This document shows, piece after piece, positions 34,768-44,790 of a DNA stretch of 64,000 nt. The position numbers were made by a program, and so were the translations under genes. The DNA comes from Rhizocola hellebori (GTDB taxonomy: Bacteria; Actinomycetota; Actinomycetes; Mycobacteriales; Micromonosporaceae). The stretch's first letter is position 1. Every line of letters starts with the position of its first letter. Location: NCBI RefSeq assembly GCF_016862955.1, contig NZ_BONY01000050.1, forward strand, positions 1-64,000. The letters are read 5' to 3'. Under the pieces are notes generated by a model. The model did no database searches and was not told the origin of the DNA. It saw only the letters and a program-made list of their open reading frames with translations.

Positions 34768-37700
34768 ATGGCATTTCGAGCTTTGGCGCTTAGCGGCGGC
34801 GGCGCACGCGGTTCGTTTCAGTTGGGCGCGTTGGCCGCGATCTATGACGCTTACGGATTCCGCCCGGATTTCATCTCGGGCACGTCTGTGGGCAGCGTGA
34901 ACGGGATCAAGCTGGCAACTGCGAGACCGCCGGTTGTCAACAATCCGACGGCGATCCTGGCGTCGGTCGCGGCCGGCAATCCTGATTCGGGGATTGCCGC
35001 GCTGCGGGCGCTGGAGGTGTTGTGGAACGGGATCATGGCGACGGGTTTTTTCGCTGTCCAGCCGGCGTTCAAGGGTACGTTGATTGAGGATCTGGCAGAG
35101 TCGATGAACGCGGAACCGACCGGGGATCCGCCACTGAGCGCGACGGTGGGCGCAGAGATAGACAAGCAGGGCGCGTTGCTAGCGACGCCGATCATCAGCA
35201 CCTTCTCCGGTCCTGTTGCCGCCGACAAGCTGCAGCAGCTCAAAGGCACGGTGATGGCCGTGCTCACCCAGAATTCGATATTCAATCTGGACCCGATCAA
35301 AGCCCTCTTGAACGACCGGACCCACCTCAAACCGGAGGATCTCGCCACCGGAACGCCCCTGTATTTGGCCGCGGTGGCGCTGGAAAGCGGACGGCTGCGC
35401 TACATCGACGGCATGGGGAACCTCACCGAGCGCGATGGGGTCACCCCCGTGCTTTCGGCGCTGACGACCGCTGACATCACTAGAGCACTGGATGAGAACC
35501 TCGCCGCTATCCCGGCCGCCCGCGCGGCTCAGATCAATGGTGTGCTGACGCGATACCTCGCCGCGATCGCCGCGATTACGGCCGGACGGGCAACTTACCG
35601 GGCTAGCTCCACGACGAACGCGCAGCGAGTCGCGGTGCTGCGCGACATCGCTCGCAATACCGAGCGCGCCACCTATCTGCTCGATGCGTTGCGCGCTCAG
35701 ATCCAGGGTCTGCGCCTGATGGTCAGGGTCGATCCGCGGCAGGGGGTCCTCGCTTCGGCCGCCATCCCCGCGTTCTTCGACCCGATCGTGTTCGGTGCCG
35801 AGCGCTATGTCGACGGCGGGCTGCGTGAGCTGGTCCCGATGGAAATCGCCGTCCAAAGTGGTGTCACCGACATCGTCGGCATTTGCTGTTCACCGCTTGA
35901 ACTGCCGGCCGTTGACGACATGTCCAGTGCGGGTCTTGCCGCGGTCGGTTTGCGGGCCCTCACCGAAATCGCGCTCAACGAGGTGACCGACAGCGACATC
36001 GTGGCGGCACGGGCGAAGGGCATCACCTGTACTGTGATCGCGCCGACGTTCAACGTGCACTCCTCTTTCACGATGAACCCCACGCTCGTTGAAATCAGTT
36101 CCGAGTACGGCTGGATGCGCGCGTGTGACGAGATGCAGCCGGCATCCGATGCCGACCGCGCCGATTTCCGGCGATTCTCGGATCTGATCACCACGTTCCG
36201 CATGCGGGGTTACCCGTTGGATCGCTACATCGAGGAGAACACCTCCTTCTACCAGGCGGGTGGAATCCGCGATTCCGTTGCGACAATGCGAACTTACCGA
36301 TGGCTCATCCGCGAGCTGCTAGCCATGCGGGCGAACCGGGGCCTTCCTCAGCATCCGCAGGCTCGGCGATGGTGGACAGGCTGGTCGCGTCAGCTGCGCA
36401 GCCTTCCGCCATTTGGAAGGTCCTCGGTGTGGTCGCGCCTTGCGGTTTCGAGCAGCAATGGGGTGGAAATACTTGTCGCGGAGGCTGTCTCCGATCCGGA
36501 CACGTATGCACCCGACACCGGCGCGCTTGTCGACGCCGGGAACGACCGGGTCTACTGGATCGTGCGCGGTGCCGTGTTCCAGGCACTGGGCGAAACCGAA
36601 GCCACAACAACACATACACCGGTGACGGCGGTGCCGCACGGCACCATGATAGGGCTACAGCGTGTCCCAAGGGGCAGCCACCTGATGGCCGAGCAAGGGA
36701 CTCCAAGCGACATCTGGATTGTCCGCAATGGAATGCGATACCGGTCCACACCCGCCACGGTAACGGCAAGCGGAATGGGCGGGCAGGCGGTGGCGATCGT
36801 GCCGCCGGGCGGGCTGAACCAGATTCCCGATGGCGGCTCACCTCACTGGCTCGGCGGGCTTTTCCTGTCTGACAGCGCGGGCAATGCCGTAGACCGCTGG
36901 GAGCCCACGCCTCAAGTGGAGGGCTCATCGAGCGTGAGCCAGGTGATGCTCTTCAACCGATCCGGGCGACCGGTTCAGGTCACCGGGCTGGCAATTACCA
37001 GCAGCCAGGACACCGGTAGCCGCCCGATGTTCGCGGTGAACCGTGCTCTGCCCCTGTCTGTCCAGACAAGCACGTTGATGCGAATCGATGTGCAGACAAG
37101 TCCGGTCTCGCCCGGGCCGGTCACCGGCAGCGTCTCGGTGACCTGTGACGACCCGACCGTGTCCCAATTCTCGGTACCGCTGGTCACCTCCGTGACGCCG
37201 CTAGGCCGGCACGGCCGGCTGGAGATCAGTCCGGGCAGCGTCGACATTGGACGCGTCCGGGTCGGGCAGCCGGCCGGGACCAACGTGACGCTGACCAACA
37301 TCGGCACGCGCGACCTTTCCATCGTTGACTTGAAAATCATCGATTCGGTACCGGAAGGACAATTCGGTATCCCGGTCTCCCCCGCATACCGCCTAGGCCC
37401 CGGTGCCAGCACCTCCGTTCACATTGCCTGCACTCCGACGCAACGCGGCAGGCTGACGGCGACCCTGTCCGTGGATATCAGTAGCGAAACCGATACCCCA
37501 CACCCGTTCCGGCAGCACGGCCAGATGACGCTCAGCGCGACCGCAATCGCGCCCGTGGTCTTCCTCTCCGACACGCCGCTGCCGCCTCGCCTAGCCTCGC
37601 CCATCCGGCTCGACCCGGTGGATCGCGGCCCGACCCTGACCACGCCCGTAGGCCTGTTGGCGGTTGAGCTGATCCGGCTCGACTTCGGCGAGTCCCCCTC

Positions 37701-38274
37701 GGGCACCACAGCTGTCCGCACCTTCTGGGTCAGGAACGTTGGCGATGCCCCGCTATCCGTCACCGGTGTCAACACCTACAACCAGGGCGCGTTCGGGTTT
37801 CCCAACCTCACGGTCCTTCCGGCCGTTGTCGCGCCCGGCGGTGAGATCGCCATCGATACCAACTTCCTCGCGCCGCCGAAGCCCGGCACACCGGTTGAGT
37901 CACAGCTGGAGATCCTCACCGACGACCCGTTGCGCCCGCGAGCCCAGCTCACGGTGGTGGGTCGCGCGAGCGGGCCGCACCTGAGCCTGAACCCGATCGA
38001 GCTTCTGAACCTCGATTCCGGGTTGCCGCCCGCGGGCGAGCTCACGATCACCTCCGACGGCACCGATCCGGTGTCGCTGACGAAGGTCGGTGTCACCGAC
38101 AGCGCCTTCTCCTACAGCGGTTTCCCGCCATTGCCGGCGACGCTCGCTCCAGGCACCGTGCTGACCATCTCGGTGACCTATACCGGTACCAACCCGGGCC
38201 GGCATGTCGGGCACCTGCAACTGGAACACGACGGCAGGGTCAGGTCATCGGTCATCCTCCAGGCGAATGTCTGA
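34768..38274 (+). CDS. Giant patatin-like phospholipase with C-terminal ASH/Hydin-type Ig-like repeats
   Basis: A 1168-residue protein with no signal peptide. The patatin domain (about 1-430) has the oxyanion loop SGGGARG (9-15), nucleophile elbow GTSVG with Ser40, and the catalytic Asp349 in DGG. The family cleaves acyl ester bonds of lipids. It is interrupted by a roughly 150-residue helical insertion between the dyad residues (around 190-300). A middle section (about 540-700) reads IWIVRNGMRYRST, then QAVAIVPPGGLNQIPDG. From about residue 720 to the end, four or more Ig-like units repeat (VMLFNRSGRPVQVTGLAI, VTLTNIGTRDLSIVDLKI, FWVRNVGDAPLSVTGVN), the ASPM-SPD2-Hydin pattern. A GTG three codons upstream (34759) is an alternative start. 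The same frame extends further upstream but without support. Confidence 0.88.
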   Translation: MAFRALALSGGGARGSFQLGALAAIYDAYGFRPDFISGTSVGSVNGIKLATARPPVVNNPTAILASVAAGNPDSGIAALRALEVLWNGIMATGFFAVQPAFKGTLIEDLAESMNAEPTGDPPLSATVGAEIDKQGALLATPIISTFSGPVAADKLQQLKGTVMAVLTQNSIFNLDPIKALLNDRTHLKPEDLATGTPLYLAAVALESGRLRYIDGMGNLTERDGVTPVLSALTTADITRALDENLAAIPAARAAQINGVLTRYLAAIAAITAGRATYRASSTTNAQRVAVLRDIARNTERATYLLDALRAQIQGLRLMVRVDPRQGVLASAAIPAFFDPIVFGAERYVDGGLRELVPMEIAVQSGVTDIVGICCSPLELPAVDDMSSAGLAAVGLRALTEIALNEVTDSDIVAARAKGITCTVIAPTFNVHSSFTMNPTLVEISSEYGWMRACDEMQPASDADRADFRRFSDLITTFRMRGYPLDRYIEENTSFYQAGGIRDSVATMRTYRWLIRELLAMRANRGLPQHPQARRWWTGWSRQLRSLPPFGRSSVWSRLAVSSSNGVEILVAEAVSDPDTYAPDTGALVDAGNDRVYWIVRGAVFQALGETEATTTHTPVTAVPHGTMIGLQRVPRGSHLMAEQGTPSDIWIVRNGMRYRSTPATVTASGMGGQAVAIVPPGGLNQIPDGGSPHWLGGLFLSDSAGNAVDRWEPTPQVEGSSSVSQVMLFNRSGRPVQVTGLAITSSQDTGSRPMFAVNRALPLSVQTSTLMRIDVQTSPVSPGPVTGSVSVTCDDPTVSQFSVPLVTSVTPLGRHGRLEISPGSVDIGRVRVGQPAGTNVTLTNIGTRDLSIVDLKIIDSVPEGQFGIPVSPAYRLGPGASTSVHIACTPTQRGRLTATLSVDISSETDTPHPFRQHGQMTLSATAIAPVVFLSDTPLPPRLASPIRLDPVDRGPTLTTPVGLLAVELIRLDFGESPSGTTAVRTFWVRNVGDAPLSVTGVNTYNQGAFGFPNLTVLPAVVAPGGEIAIDTNFLAPPKPGTPVESQLEILTDDPLRPRAQLTVVGRASGPHLSLNPIELLNLDSGLPPAGELTITSDGTDPVSLTKVGVTDSAFSYSGFPPLPATLAPGTVLTISVTYTGTNPGRHVGHLQLEHDGRVRSSVILQANV

Positions 38275-38577
38275 CCAGCCCATGTGCGCATTCGACCGGG
38301 GTCGGTGTGACTCGCGGGAGACTTGAGCTCCTCCTAGGAAAGGTCGATGTCCAGGCGATCGACGCCGACCCGGGGCAGCTCACCGCCCGACTGTCGGGTG
38401 CCGCTGTCGGCACCTCGCGTATCTGGAGCCTGACCACCCGCAACTCCGGCGGAACGGCTACCTTCGCGCCAGACACGGAGTCGCCTACCGCAAGGACACT
38501 GTCCACAGGTTATGGGATCGCTCTACAAGTATCTCGATCGCGCACAAGAAGTGGGCCAGCTCGCTGGCATCGGCGCG
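38275..38577. other. Gap after the patatin gene with a weak plus-strand ORF
   Basis: A plus-strand frame starting at GTG 38307 reads plausibly for about 65 codons (RLELLLGKVDVQAIDADPGQ, LTARLSGAAVGTSRIWSLTT) then runs into a terminator and an opposing gene. It could be an Ig-like fragment displaced from the patatin gene. Weak evidence only. Confidence 0.3.
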
Positions 38578-38624
38578 CGACACCCGGTGTGGCCGCGCGA
38601 CTTTCGCAGCCACACCGGGTGTCG
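38578..38624 (-). terminator. 16-bp perfect stem-loop terminator
   Basis: CGACACCCGGTGTGGC (38578-38593) pairs without mismatch with GCCACACCGGGTGTCG (38609-38624) around a 15-base loop. It begins 12 bp past the stop of the minus-strand gene at 38636. No T-tract. Confidence 0.8.
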
Positions 38625-38635
38625 GCTATGTCATC

Positions 38636-38941
38636 TCATTGGCATTGCCACGCCGGGATCCAGCCGTCCAGGTCCGGCGCCTCGGCGCCGTGGCCGTAGA
38701 GCCAGGGGTCCCCCCAATTGCCGTCCCAGGAACGGGCGTGAATCCGGAACCCACGCCCGGCATGCAGGGTGAGAATTACGTTATTCCAAGGCCCGTCGCG
38801 CAGCCAGGTGTTCTGAAGCAGAATGCAGACCGGGCCGTCTCCCGGACTCGCGCTTGCCGGCGCAGCCGCCGTCAACGAGCCGGTAGCGATGATAGTCAGG
38901 ACCGCCAGCAGCTGCCCGAGTGTTCGGCTAATTCGCTTCAT
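38636..38941 (-). CDS. Small secreted protein, SH3-like, 101 residues
   Basis: GGAAGGAAA precedes the ATG at 38941. The Sec signal peptide ([20 protein letters not shown]) ends in an ASA site near residue 31. The mature part of about 70 residues has two Cys (CILLQ and the penultimate Cys), and beta-strand sequence [20 protein letters not shown] and FRIHARSW, the pattern of a small SH3-like secreted domain. The two Cys probably form a disulfide joining the ends. Role unknown. Confidence 0.8.
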   Translation of the reverse strand: MKRISRTLGQLLAVLTIIATGSLTAAAPASASPGDGPVCILLQNTWLRDGPWNNVILTLHAGRGFRIHARSWDGNWGDPWLYGHGAEAPDLDGWIPAWQCQ

Positions 38942-39109
38942 TCGTTTCCTTCCGGTTCGTGCCGCACAGCCGACACATTATGTTCAGCGTGCGGCGCCGA
39001 CCAGAATGGGAAGCCCTTGCCAAATTGGAGTTCGGCCCTCGCGGGCGGAGGCGACATGTCGTAGCGGCGCCGCAGTTTGTCGTCACCACCCCTGTCACTG
39101 TCCATCGGC

Positions 39110-39335
39110 CAGCGGTCAGCTCCTACCTGGCGGCAGTTCCTGACCGCTCAGGCACACACGATCCTGGCCTGCGACTTCTTCACGGTCGACGCCGTTTCCT
39201 CATACGGATCTACGTCCTGTTCGTCATCGAGCTGGACACCCGTCAGGTCCACATCGCCGGTGTCACCGCGCATCCCACCGGTGCCTGGGTGGTGCAACAG
39301 GCCCGCAATCTTTTACTGGCTCGCGGTCGCGAGGG
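39110..39335 (+). mobile_element. Frameshifted remnant of an IS integrase/transposase (rve core)
   Basis: The first part reads [20 protein letters not shown] with VDAV, including the first catalytic Asp of an integrase core. The continuation [20 protein letters not shown] with [17 protein letters not shown] lies in the next frame. One missing T near 39196 explains the shift. The remainder of the transposase, including the other catalytic residues, is absent; the fragment stops at the ABC transporter's 3' end. No terminal repeats are visible. Confidence 0.75.
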
Positions 39336-39341
39336 CAATCC

Positions 39342-41294
39342 TCACGCTGCCTCCTTGGCTGTGGCGTAGCCCTGAGCCTGCAAGGTGAACAACGTTCGGT
39401 AGGCTCCGGCTGCGGCCATGAGCTGGTCGTGGTTGCCGGACTGGAGGAGCTTGCCCCGGTCGAGGACGTAGATGACGTCGGCGTGCCGGACGTTGGCCAA
39501 CCGATGCGTGATCAGGATCGTGGTCAGGGAGCCCTGGCGGTCGCGGATTGCCTGGAAGAGCGCGTGTTCGGCTTTCGGGTCCAATGCCGAGGATGGCTCG
39601 TCCATGATGAGCAGGTCAGCTTCTCGCATGAAGCCGCGGGCGGCGGTGACGCGCTGCCACTGCCCGCCGGACAGTTCTTGCCCATCTTTGAAAGTCCGGT
39701 CCAGCAGGGTGTCGTAACCAAAAGGCAGGTCAAGGATCATGTCGTGGGCGGCGGCGCGGCGGGCGGCGGCGTAAATGCGTGGCAGGTCTGCGGTGGCGGT
39801 GCTGTCGCCGATGGCCACGTTGGTGGCGGCGCTGAACGGCCATCGATGGAAGTCCTGGGTGACCACAGCGATGCGGGCCTGCCAGCGTGCGGTGTCCAGG
39901 TCGCTGACCGGGTGACCGTTCCAGCTGACGGTGCCGGTGCCGGGTTGGCGCAGCCCGGCGATGATGGCGGCCAAGGTTGTTTTGCCGGAGCCGTTTTCGC
40001 CGACGAACGCGATGGTCTGCCCTGCCTTGAGGGTGAGGCTGACGTTGTCGACCGCGGGGGTGTCACGGTCGGGGTAGGACATGCTCACGTGGCTGATGGC
40101 AAGCTCGGACAGGGGCCCGGGATCTATGGCTCCCTTGTCGGGCGGCATGTGTGCTTGGGCGCGGTGCATGAAGCCCGTGTAGTCGCCGAAATGCTGGCCC
40201 TCCAGGTAGATCCGGTCGATGTGGATGGTCACCGTCGACAGCGACCGTTGCGCTGCCTGTACCGCGATCACACAGGTCGCCGCCGCCGAAAGGGGAATGT
40301 TCCCCGTGAACAGCAGCAGCCCGAGCAGCACGTACACGGCGGTGGTTGCCAGCCCGCCGATGACCGCCCCGATCGTCGTCGTGGTGGTGACCTGCCGGGC
40401 AAGTTTGAGCTGGATCGCGGTTTCCGCACCCATGACCCTGTCGTAGAGGTTGAGCAGGAAGCCACGCAGCGTGTAGGAACGCAGCTCGGTGGCGCTTCGC
40501 CTTTCGGCCATCTGCTGCTGCAGCACCCACAGCCGGCGGCGCCGGGCCGATCCGGCGACGTAGGTCTGGTAGCGCTGATGCCCGGCTTTGATCGCCGCCC
40601 ACGCGTTGGGTGTGGTGGCCACCAGCAGGGCCGGTAGCAGCAGCGGGTGAATGACGATGACCGCGATGGTGACCGCGATCAGCCCCGCCAAGCCGGCGAG
40701 GAAGTTGAACGCGCCCTGCACCAAAGCGATGGCTGAATCGGTGCCACGCGAGGCGCGTTCCATGTCGTCGGCGAACTCGTCCTGATCAAAGGCATCCAGA
40801 CGCACCGCCGTCGTGGTCTCGAAAAGGTGCCGCTCGATCTCGCGGTTCACCCGAGGGGTGAGCCCGTTTTGGGCATAGCCGTTGATGATGCCCATGCTCG
40901 CCCGCAACGCCGTGACTGCCGCCAGCCACCCCAAAGCAGGCAACGCGGCAGTGATCCGCTGCGGTGTCGGCCCGGCAGCGAACAGCTCAATCAGGACCCG
41001 CTGGGTGGCCAGCAGGCCGAACGCCGACATCACCCCGGCTGCGATCGTGGCGGCAGCGACGATGACGGTGCGGCGACGGTCGGCCCGCCAGCTGATCGCC
41101 ATGGCCGTGGCAACCAATCGCGGCAACTGGGTGAGAACGGTCAGCAGTCGCGCGTCCGCGCGGGCTTTCATTCCCGTCTCCCACCACGTCGTGCGCAGCT
41201 CTGGCAGGACCGGCTCACCGGCCGCACCATAGGCCGGCACGTCTGCGGCGTCGGTGGACTTCTGGTCTGCGATGGTGGCGGCGGTCTGGGTCAC
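39342..41294 (-). CDS. ABC exporter, fused permease and ATPase
   Basis: A 650-residue half-transporter starting at GTG 41294 with GGAG upstream. The membrane domain (about 70-370) has the usual six spans, for example [19 protein letters not shown] and [20 protein letters not shown]. The nucleotide-binding domain (about 400-650) has Walker [10 protein letters not shown]-loop TQDF, signature LSGGQWQR, Walker [13 protein letters not shown] and H-loop ITHRLA. It should work as a homodimer or with a missing partner. Transporters of this shape export peptides, lipids or drugs; no biosynthetic gene or peptide precursor is adjacent. The gene is an orphan beside an IS remnant. Confidence 0.93.
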   Translation of the reverse strand: MTQTAATIADQKSTDAADVPAYGAAGEPVLPELRTTWWETGMKARADARLLTVLTQLPRLVATAMAISWRADRRRTVIVAAATIAAGVMSAFGLLATQRVLIELFAAGPTPQRITAALPALGWLAAVTALRASMGIINGYAQNGLTPRVNREIERHLFETTTAVRLDAFDQDEFADDMERASRGTDSAIALVQGAFNFLAGLAGLIAVTIAVIVIHPLLLPALLVATTPNAWAAIKAGHQRYQTYVAGSARRRRLWVLQQQMAERRSATELRSYTLRGFLLNLYDRVMGAETAIQLKLARQVTTTTTIGAVIGGLATTAVYVLLGLLLFTGNIPLSAAATCVIAVQAAQRSLSTVTIHIDRIYLEGQHFGDYTGFMHRAQAHMPPDKGAIDPGPLSELAISHVSMSYPDRDTPAVDNVSLTLKAGQTIAFVGENGSGKTTLAAIIAGLRQPGTGTVSWNGHPVSDLDTARWQARIAVVTQDFHRWPFSAATNVAIGDSTATADLPRIYAAARRAAAHDMILDLPFGYDTLLDRTFKDGQELSGGQWQRVTAARGFMREADLLIMDEPSSALDPKAEHALFQAIRDRQGSLTTILITHRLANVRHADVIYVLDRGKLLQSGNHDQLMAAAGAYRTLFTLQAQGYATAKEAA

Positions 41295-42097
41295 AGCTGC
41301 TCCAATCGGGGCTGGGTGTATCCGGCCGCCCAAGTACTGCAGCGGGCACGACACCAAGTCATGCAAACATGATGCGGTTGGTCGACACGAGTGATGGCAC
41401 TGCAGCCCAGTCTCGGCGCAGGGTATGACAGATCCTGTCGACTGGGCGGGTGTACCCCAGCCAGCATCATCCTTTCGGGATCAGGCAAATTTCGCCATCA
41501 CAAAGGCGTTTCCTGCGGGCTTGTGCGTGCCGCTTGTGCGCTCTTTGGCGTATCCAGAGCTGTTCGGCCGCCCACGACCATTCGCGGCGGGTTGCGTCTT
41601 CGATGCCGCCGCGAACGCCAAGCCGCATGAGCCAATAGTTGATAACGACTGCCAGCCGGCCGCCATCACCGCCAAGCACGCGATCGCGTCGATTTTGATC
41701 ATCAGTCGGTTTGCCCTGCTGGGGCAAAGATGCCGCTGCGGGCGCCGCGAGTCGCCTCGGGCAGGGTGAGATCAAGACACGGCACCTGCGGCACGCACGG
41801 CGAAGGCCCTATCAGCGACGACGACCACGAACGTCCAGTGACGGTTCCGTTGCGATTGGTTCCAGAGCCCTCAGAATAGGGGTCGAGGATGAGACCTGAT
41901 GTCCGGGAATGCGCTGACCATCGGCGACGCTCAACTCTGACCACGGCGGATCCGGGCCGGCCAACGCTGCATTGCTGCGTAGGTGCACGGTAGGCGGCTG
42001 ACTTGCGGGTGAGATTGTCGTCGTGGCCGAGAACACGTTGATAGCGGGCAATGGGCGGCATTCGAGCGACGGGCGTTCGGCGGGCTCGGACCTGGTG
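41295..42097. other. Gap without a convincing gene
   Basis: Frames on both strands compete: a plus-strand frame from 41425 (ITKAFPAGLCVPLVRSLAYP) and a minus-strand frame around 41480-41700 (WLMRLGVRGGIEDATRREWS). Neither has a start signal or a family I know. I take this as decayed DNA. Confidence 0.35.
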
Positions 42098-42124
42098 TGC
42101 GGTGGCCCGAGGCGGGCCACCGCA
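42098..42124 (-). terminator. 12-bp perfect stem-loop after the HNH nuclease gene
   Basis: TGCGGTGGCCCG (42098-42109) pairs with CGGGCCACCGCA (42113-42124) around the triloop AGG, 10 bp past the minus-strand stop at 42134. No T-tract. Confidence 0.8.
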
Positions 42125-42133
42125 ACGTGGTGT

Positions 42134-42766
42134 TCAGCAGGTGGCGAGCATGCTGTTGAGGGCTGACTTCTCGGCGCTGTCGACCGTCAGGGCGTAGAAG
42201 TACTTGACCTGGATCCAGGCGCGGGCGTAGGTACACCGGAATGAGGAAAGCGACGGCTGCCATTCGGCAGGGTCCTTGTCGCCTTTGGACTGGTTGACGT
42301 TGTCGGTGACGGCCCACAGTTCTGGTCCACCGAGGTCGTTGGCGTAGGTCTGCCGCCTGGCTGTCGTCCATGCCCAGGCGCCCGACGCCCAGGCCTCGGA
42401 CAGCGGGACCATGTGATCGATGTCGACGTCGGAGGCATTGGTCCAGGTCGCCCCGTCGAACGGGCTGTACCAGGATCCGGAGACGGCGGCGCAGCTGCTG
42501 TTGACGACCACGTTGCTGCCGTCGCGTTTGAGCACCTGCTCTCGGGTGTTGCACGAGCCCGTGATCGTGATCCAGTGCGGGAACAGGTCCCGGTTGTACG
42601 TGGACTGGTGCGACTCCGCTGCGACTGTGAGCGAGTTGAGGCGGCTCAGCGCGGTGCTGTAGGACGGGATGTTGGGCGGGGTGGCGTAGGCCGGGGTCGC
42701 GGCGATGGCCACGGTGATGCAGATTGCGGCCGCCACGGTGATGGCGGCCTTGATGGCGCGGGCCAT
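42134..42766 (-). CDS. Secreted HNH-family nuclease
   Basis: A 210-residue precursor starting at ATG 42766 with AGGAG 7 bases upstream. The signal peptide (RAIKAAITVAAAICITVAIA) ends at an AYA site near residue 28. The nuclease domain has DVDIDHMVPLSEAWASGAWA, with the catalytic DH, and the later AVTDNVNQSKGDKDPAEW with the N...D residues of the HNH/DUF1524-type metal site. Three Cys lie outside the motif. Many actinomycetes secrete close relatives; it probably degrades extracellular DNA. A longer in-frame start at 42847 adds a Cys/Arg-rich tract before the signal peptide and is rejected. Confidence 0.92.
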   Translation of the reverse strand: MARAIKAAITVAAAICITVAIAATPAYATPPNIPSYSTALSRLNSLTVAAESHQSTYNRDLFPHWITITGSCNTREQVLKRDGSNVVVNSSCAAVSGSWYSPFDGATWTNASDVDIDHMVPLSEAWASGAWAWTTARRQTYANDLGGPELWAVTDNVNQSKGDKDPAEWQPSLSSFRCTYARAWIQVKYFYALTVDSAEKSALNSMLATC

Positions 42767-43729
42767 GTGCAGGCTCCTGACTGCCCGGCACCGTGGCCGG
42801 AAGGGGGCCGGCAGGGGCTTGGCGCGCGGGCACATCGAGCATGCCAAATATAGGTTTCGATTGACGGACCCACCGTTGAAGGTGGCATGAATATCATTTC
42901 AGCGTTTTACCAGGCCGCCCGGTCGCCGATCAGGCATCGGTGAGGCTGGGCCAAGCGCACCGAGATGGACCTCCCATGCGCAACGCTGTTGCGTCCGGCG
43001 TCAAGGCCGACTGTCCAGATCGTTAGACCAACCCACCGGACAGTGATCGCGAGCGAAGCGAGCCGCGATCCCCTTCGCGTCGCAAAACCAACACCAAGCG
43101 GACGGTGCCGCAAACACCTGGCTTCGCGGAACGGTATTCAGTGTTCATGGCATCCTCCACCGAGTCGTCCTCTTGCTAGCCAATACATATCGCTGCGATT
43201 GAAACGCTATGAGATTTGGCAACGTGAAGGCTATCCTCAGCGGTACTCGGCCTCACCACCAACGCGATCGCAGCGGCGGCACACTTGGGAAACGTTGCGG
43301 CGCGGATGTTCCAGGCAACACGGATCGCTCGCCACTCAACCGATCGCGCATTAATGCGGATCTGATGATGTAGATCTCAACGTCTCGAACGGTGCCGTAT
43401 GCGGATGCCTGTACATGCGCTCACTCAGAAACCCACGCTCTCAATGAGCGATCCCTCAATGAGACCGGGGGGTGCCGTTCCAGCTACTCAGCTTGTGCTG
43501 GCGACGTTATCACCGTCAGAAGCCGGGTGGCCTGCTGTCGTCAATCAGTTCGCGGTCGCGTGCTGTGCCGCGTATTTGTCGACGGCCTAGATACCGTCGA
43601 CGCTAGTGCCCACGACTGATTGAACGCGCTGAGGTGCCGCTTAATCGTTGTCCACCTTCAAGCCGGCGTCGAAGCAGCCGGTGAGTGTGCGCTGCAGAGC
43701 ACCGACGGCGCTGCCGTGGTTTCCGACGC
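42767..43729. other. Large gap with one inverted repeat and a weak short ORF
   Basis: No solid gene is visible. GATCGCG (43045-43051) and CGCGATC (43064-43070) form a 7-bp inverted repeat with a 12-base spacer. A plus-strand ORF, 43444-43590 (ATG), encodes 48 protein-like residues (VPATQLVLATLSPSEAGWPA) but lacks a ribosome binding site. The rest appears non-coding. Confidence 0.35.
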
Positions 43730-43761
43730 CAACCGGCCCGCGCCAATGCACGGGCCGGTTG
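43730..43761 (-). terminator. 11-bp perfect stem-loop
   Basis: CAACCGGCCCG (43730-43740) pairs with CGGGCCGGTTG (43751-43761) around a 10-base loop, 20 bp beyond the minus-strand stop at 43781. No T-tract. Confidence 0.78.
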
Positions 43762-43780
43762 TCATTGCGCGAGACGAAAG

Positions 43781-44206
43781 TCAGTTGACGAAGCTCGCCG
43801 TTGGGCTGGAGATGTTGTAATGCAGCACACCGCTTGAAGTGTAGACGTAGACGATCGATTTTGCCGTGTAATCCTCGTTGGGCAAGCTGTCGCATGGCCT
43901 GCTTGCGGCGGGGTAGGGGTAGTTCTTCACGGTGGTGAACACACCATCGGCCACCTGTTGCGCATGGCCCTTTATCACCATGACGAGCCCCCAATGGTGA
44001 ACCGATTGGCTCGCCGGGGTGGCAAGGTAGATCCAGCCTGTGCACCGGCTAATGCCGGCTTTGCCGTGGATGCAGACGTGCACATTGGGGTTCGAGGTGT
44101 TGCATAGGGTTCCCGAAGCCGCCATCGCCGGTGACGCGTTGACGGCGGTGAGTCCGCTCAGCATAAGGGCCAGCACCAACAGCCCCCGAGTGATTCGCCT
44201 TACCAT
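43781..44206 (-). CDS. Small secreted Cys-containing protein, 141 residues
   Basis: GGGAGGAGA precedes the ATG at 44206. The Sec signal peptide (ITRGLLVLALMLSGLTAVNA) ends at an AMA site near residue 29. The mature part of about 112 residues has four Cys (LCN, VCI, RCTG, PCD), fit for two disulfides, and a hydrophobic beta core (HHWGLVMVIKGHAQQVADGV, IVYVYTSSGVLHYNI). The family is not recognised. It is one of several unrelated small exported proteins in the window. Confidence 0.75.
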   Translation of the reverse strand: MVRRITRGLLVLALMLSGLTAVNASPAMAASGTLCNTSNPNVHVCIHGKAGISRCTGWIYLATPASQSVHHWGLVMVIKGHAQQVADGVFTTVKNYPYPAASRPCDSLPNEDYTAKSIVYVYTSSGVLHYNISSPTASFVN

Positions 44207-44659
44207 ATGTCTCCTCCCGTATACACCATGACAGACCGAACGGTGGGCCTACCCCCGCAGGGCCGCCTCTCTTTGAGGCATGAGTGTCTTGCCATATGTC
44301 GTTCTATGAATTGCACATGCACCACCAGTTTCGTGGGCTACTTCACATAAGCGGGATGGGATCCGACCATCCAACCCAGACGCTAGGTGAGCGGCGAAAG
44401 CGGACGACAAAGCCAAAGCGTTTCGCCGTGTTCCGGGGACGGTGAACGTCGCGCCGTGGGGAGACGCTCGTGCCGTCTACCCACAGACCCCCCCGTACGT
44501 CCGCTAACGAGCGTCACGGCAGCCGTTGCCGTATCAGCCGTCGTGCGATGCGTCGTCAGGTGTTGCCCCGTATGGGTACTCCTTCCTCTCGTTGTGCTGA
44601 GCGGACACTCCCGTATTGATCGCCGCTGGCCGGTCCCTCAGCTGTTTTCATCGCGATAA

Positions 44660-44790
44660 TCATCGATCTTTCCTCGGTGTGCTGGAGTACGGTGACGGCG
44701 GCCAGGATCGGGGTGGCCCGCTGTGGGCAGCAGCGCAGCTTAGTCAGGATCCTCCAGCGTCTGGGGGTGGCATTGACCCGTCCGCCCAGG
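44660..44790 (-). mobile_element. C-terminal remnant of an IS5-type transposase
   Basis: The minus strand reads GGRVNATPRRWRILTKLRCC, then PQRATPILAAVTVLQHTEER. This is the final segment of actinobacterial IS5-family (DDE_Tnp_4) transposases: the RxNAxLKxWRILxKLRCCP block followed by a helix with VLQHxE. Nothing of the catalytic domain is left and no inverted repeats are seen. The rest of the 44207-45089 gap has no gene. Confidence 0.55.

Noticed and set aside
39342-42766. ABC exporter plus HNH gene as a RiPP or defence cluster
   Set aside because: No precursor peptide or modifying enzyme is present, and the HNH protein has a secretion signal.
43045-43070. Inverted repeat as an IS terminal repeat or origin
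   Set aside because: The arms are only 7 bp and no transposase or replication gene is nearby.
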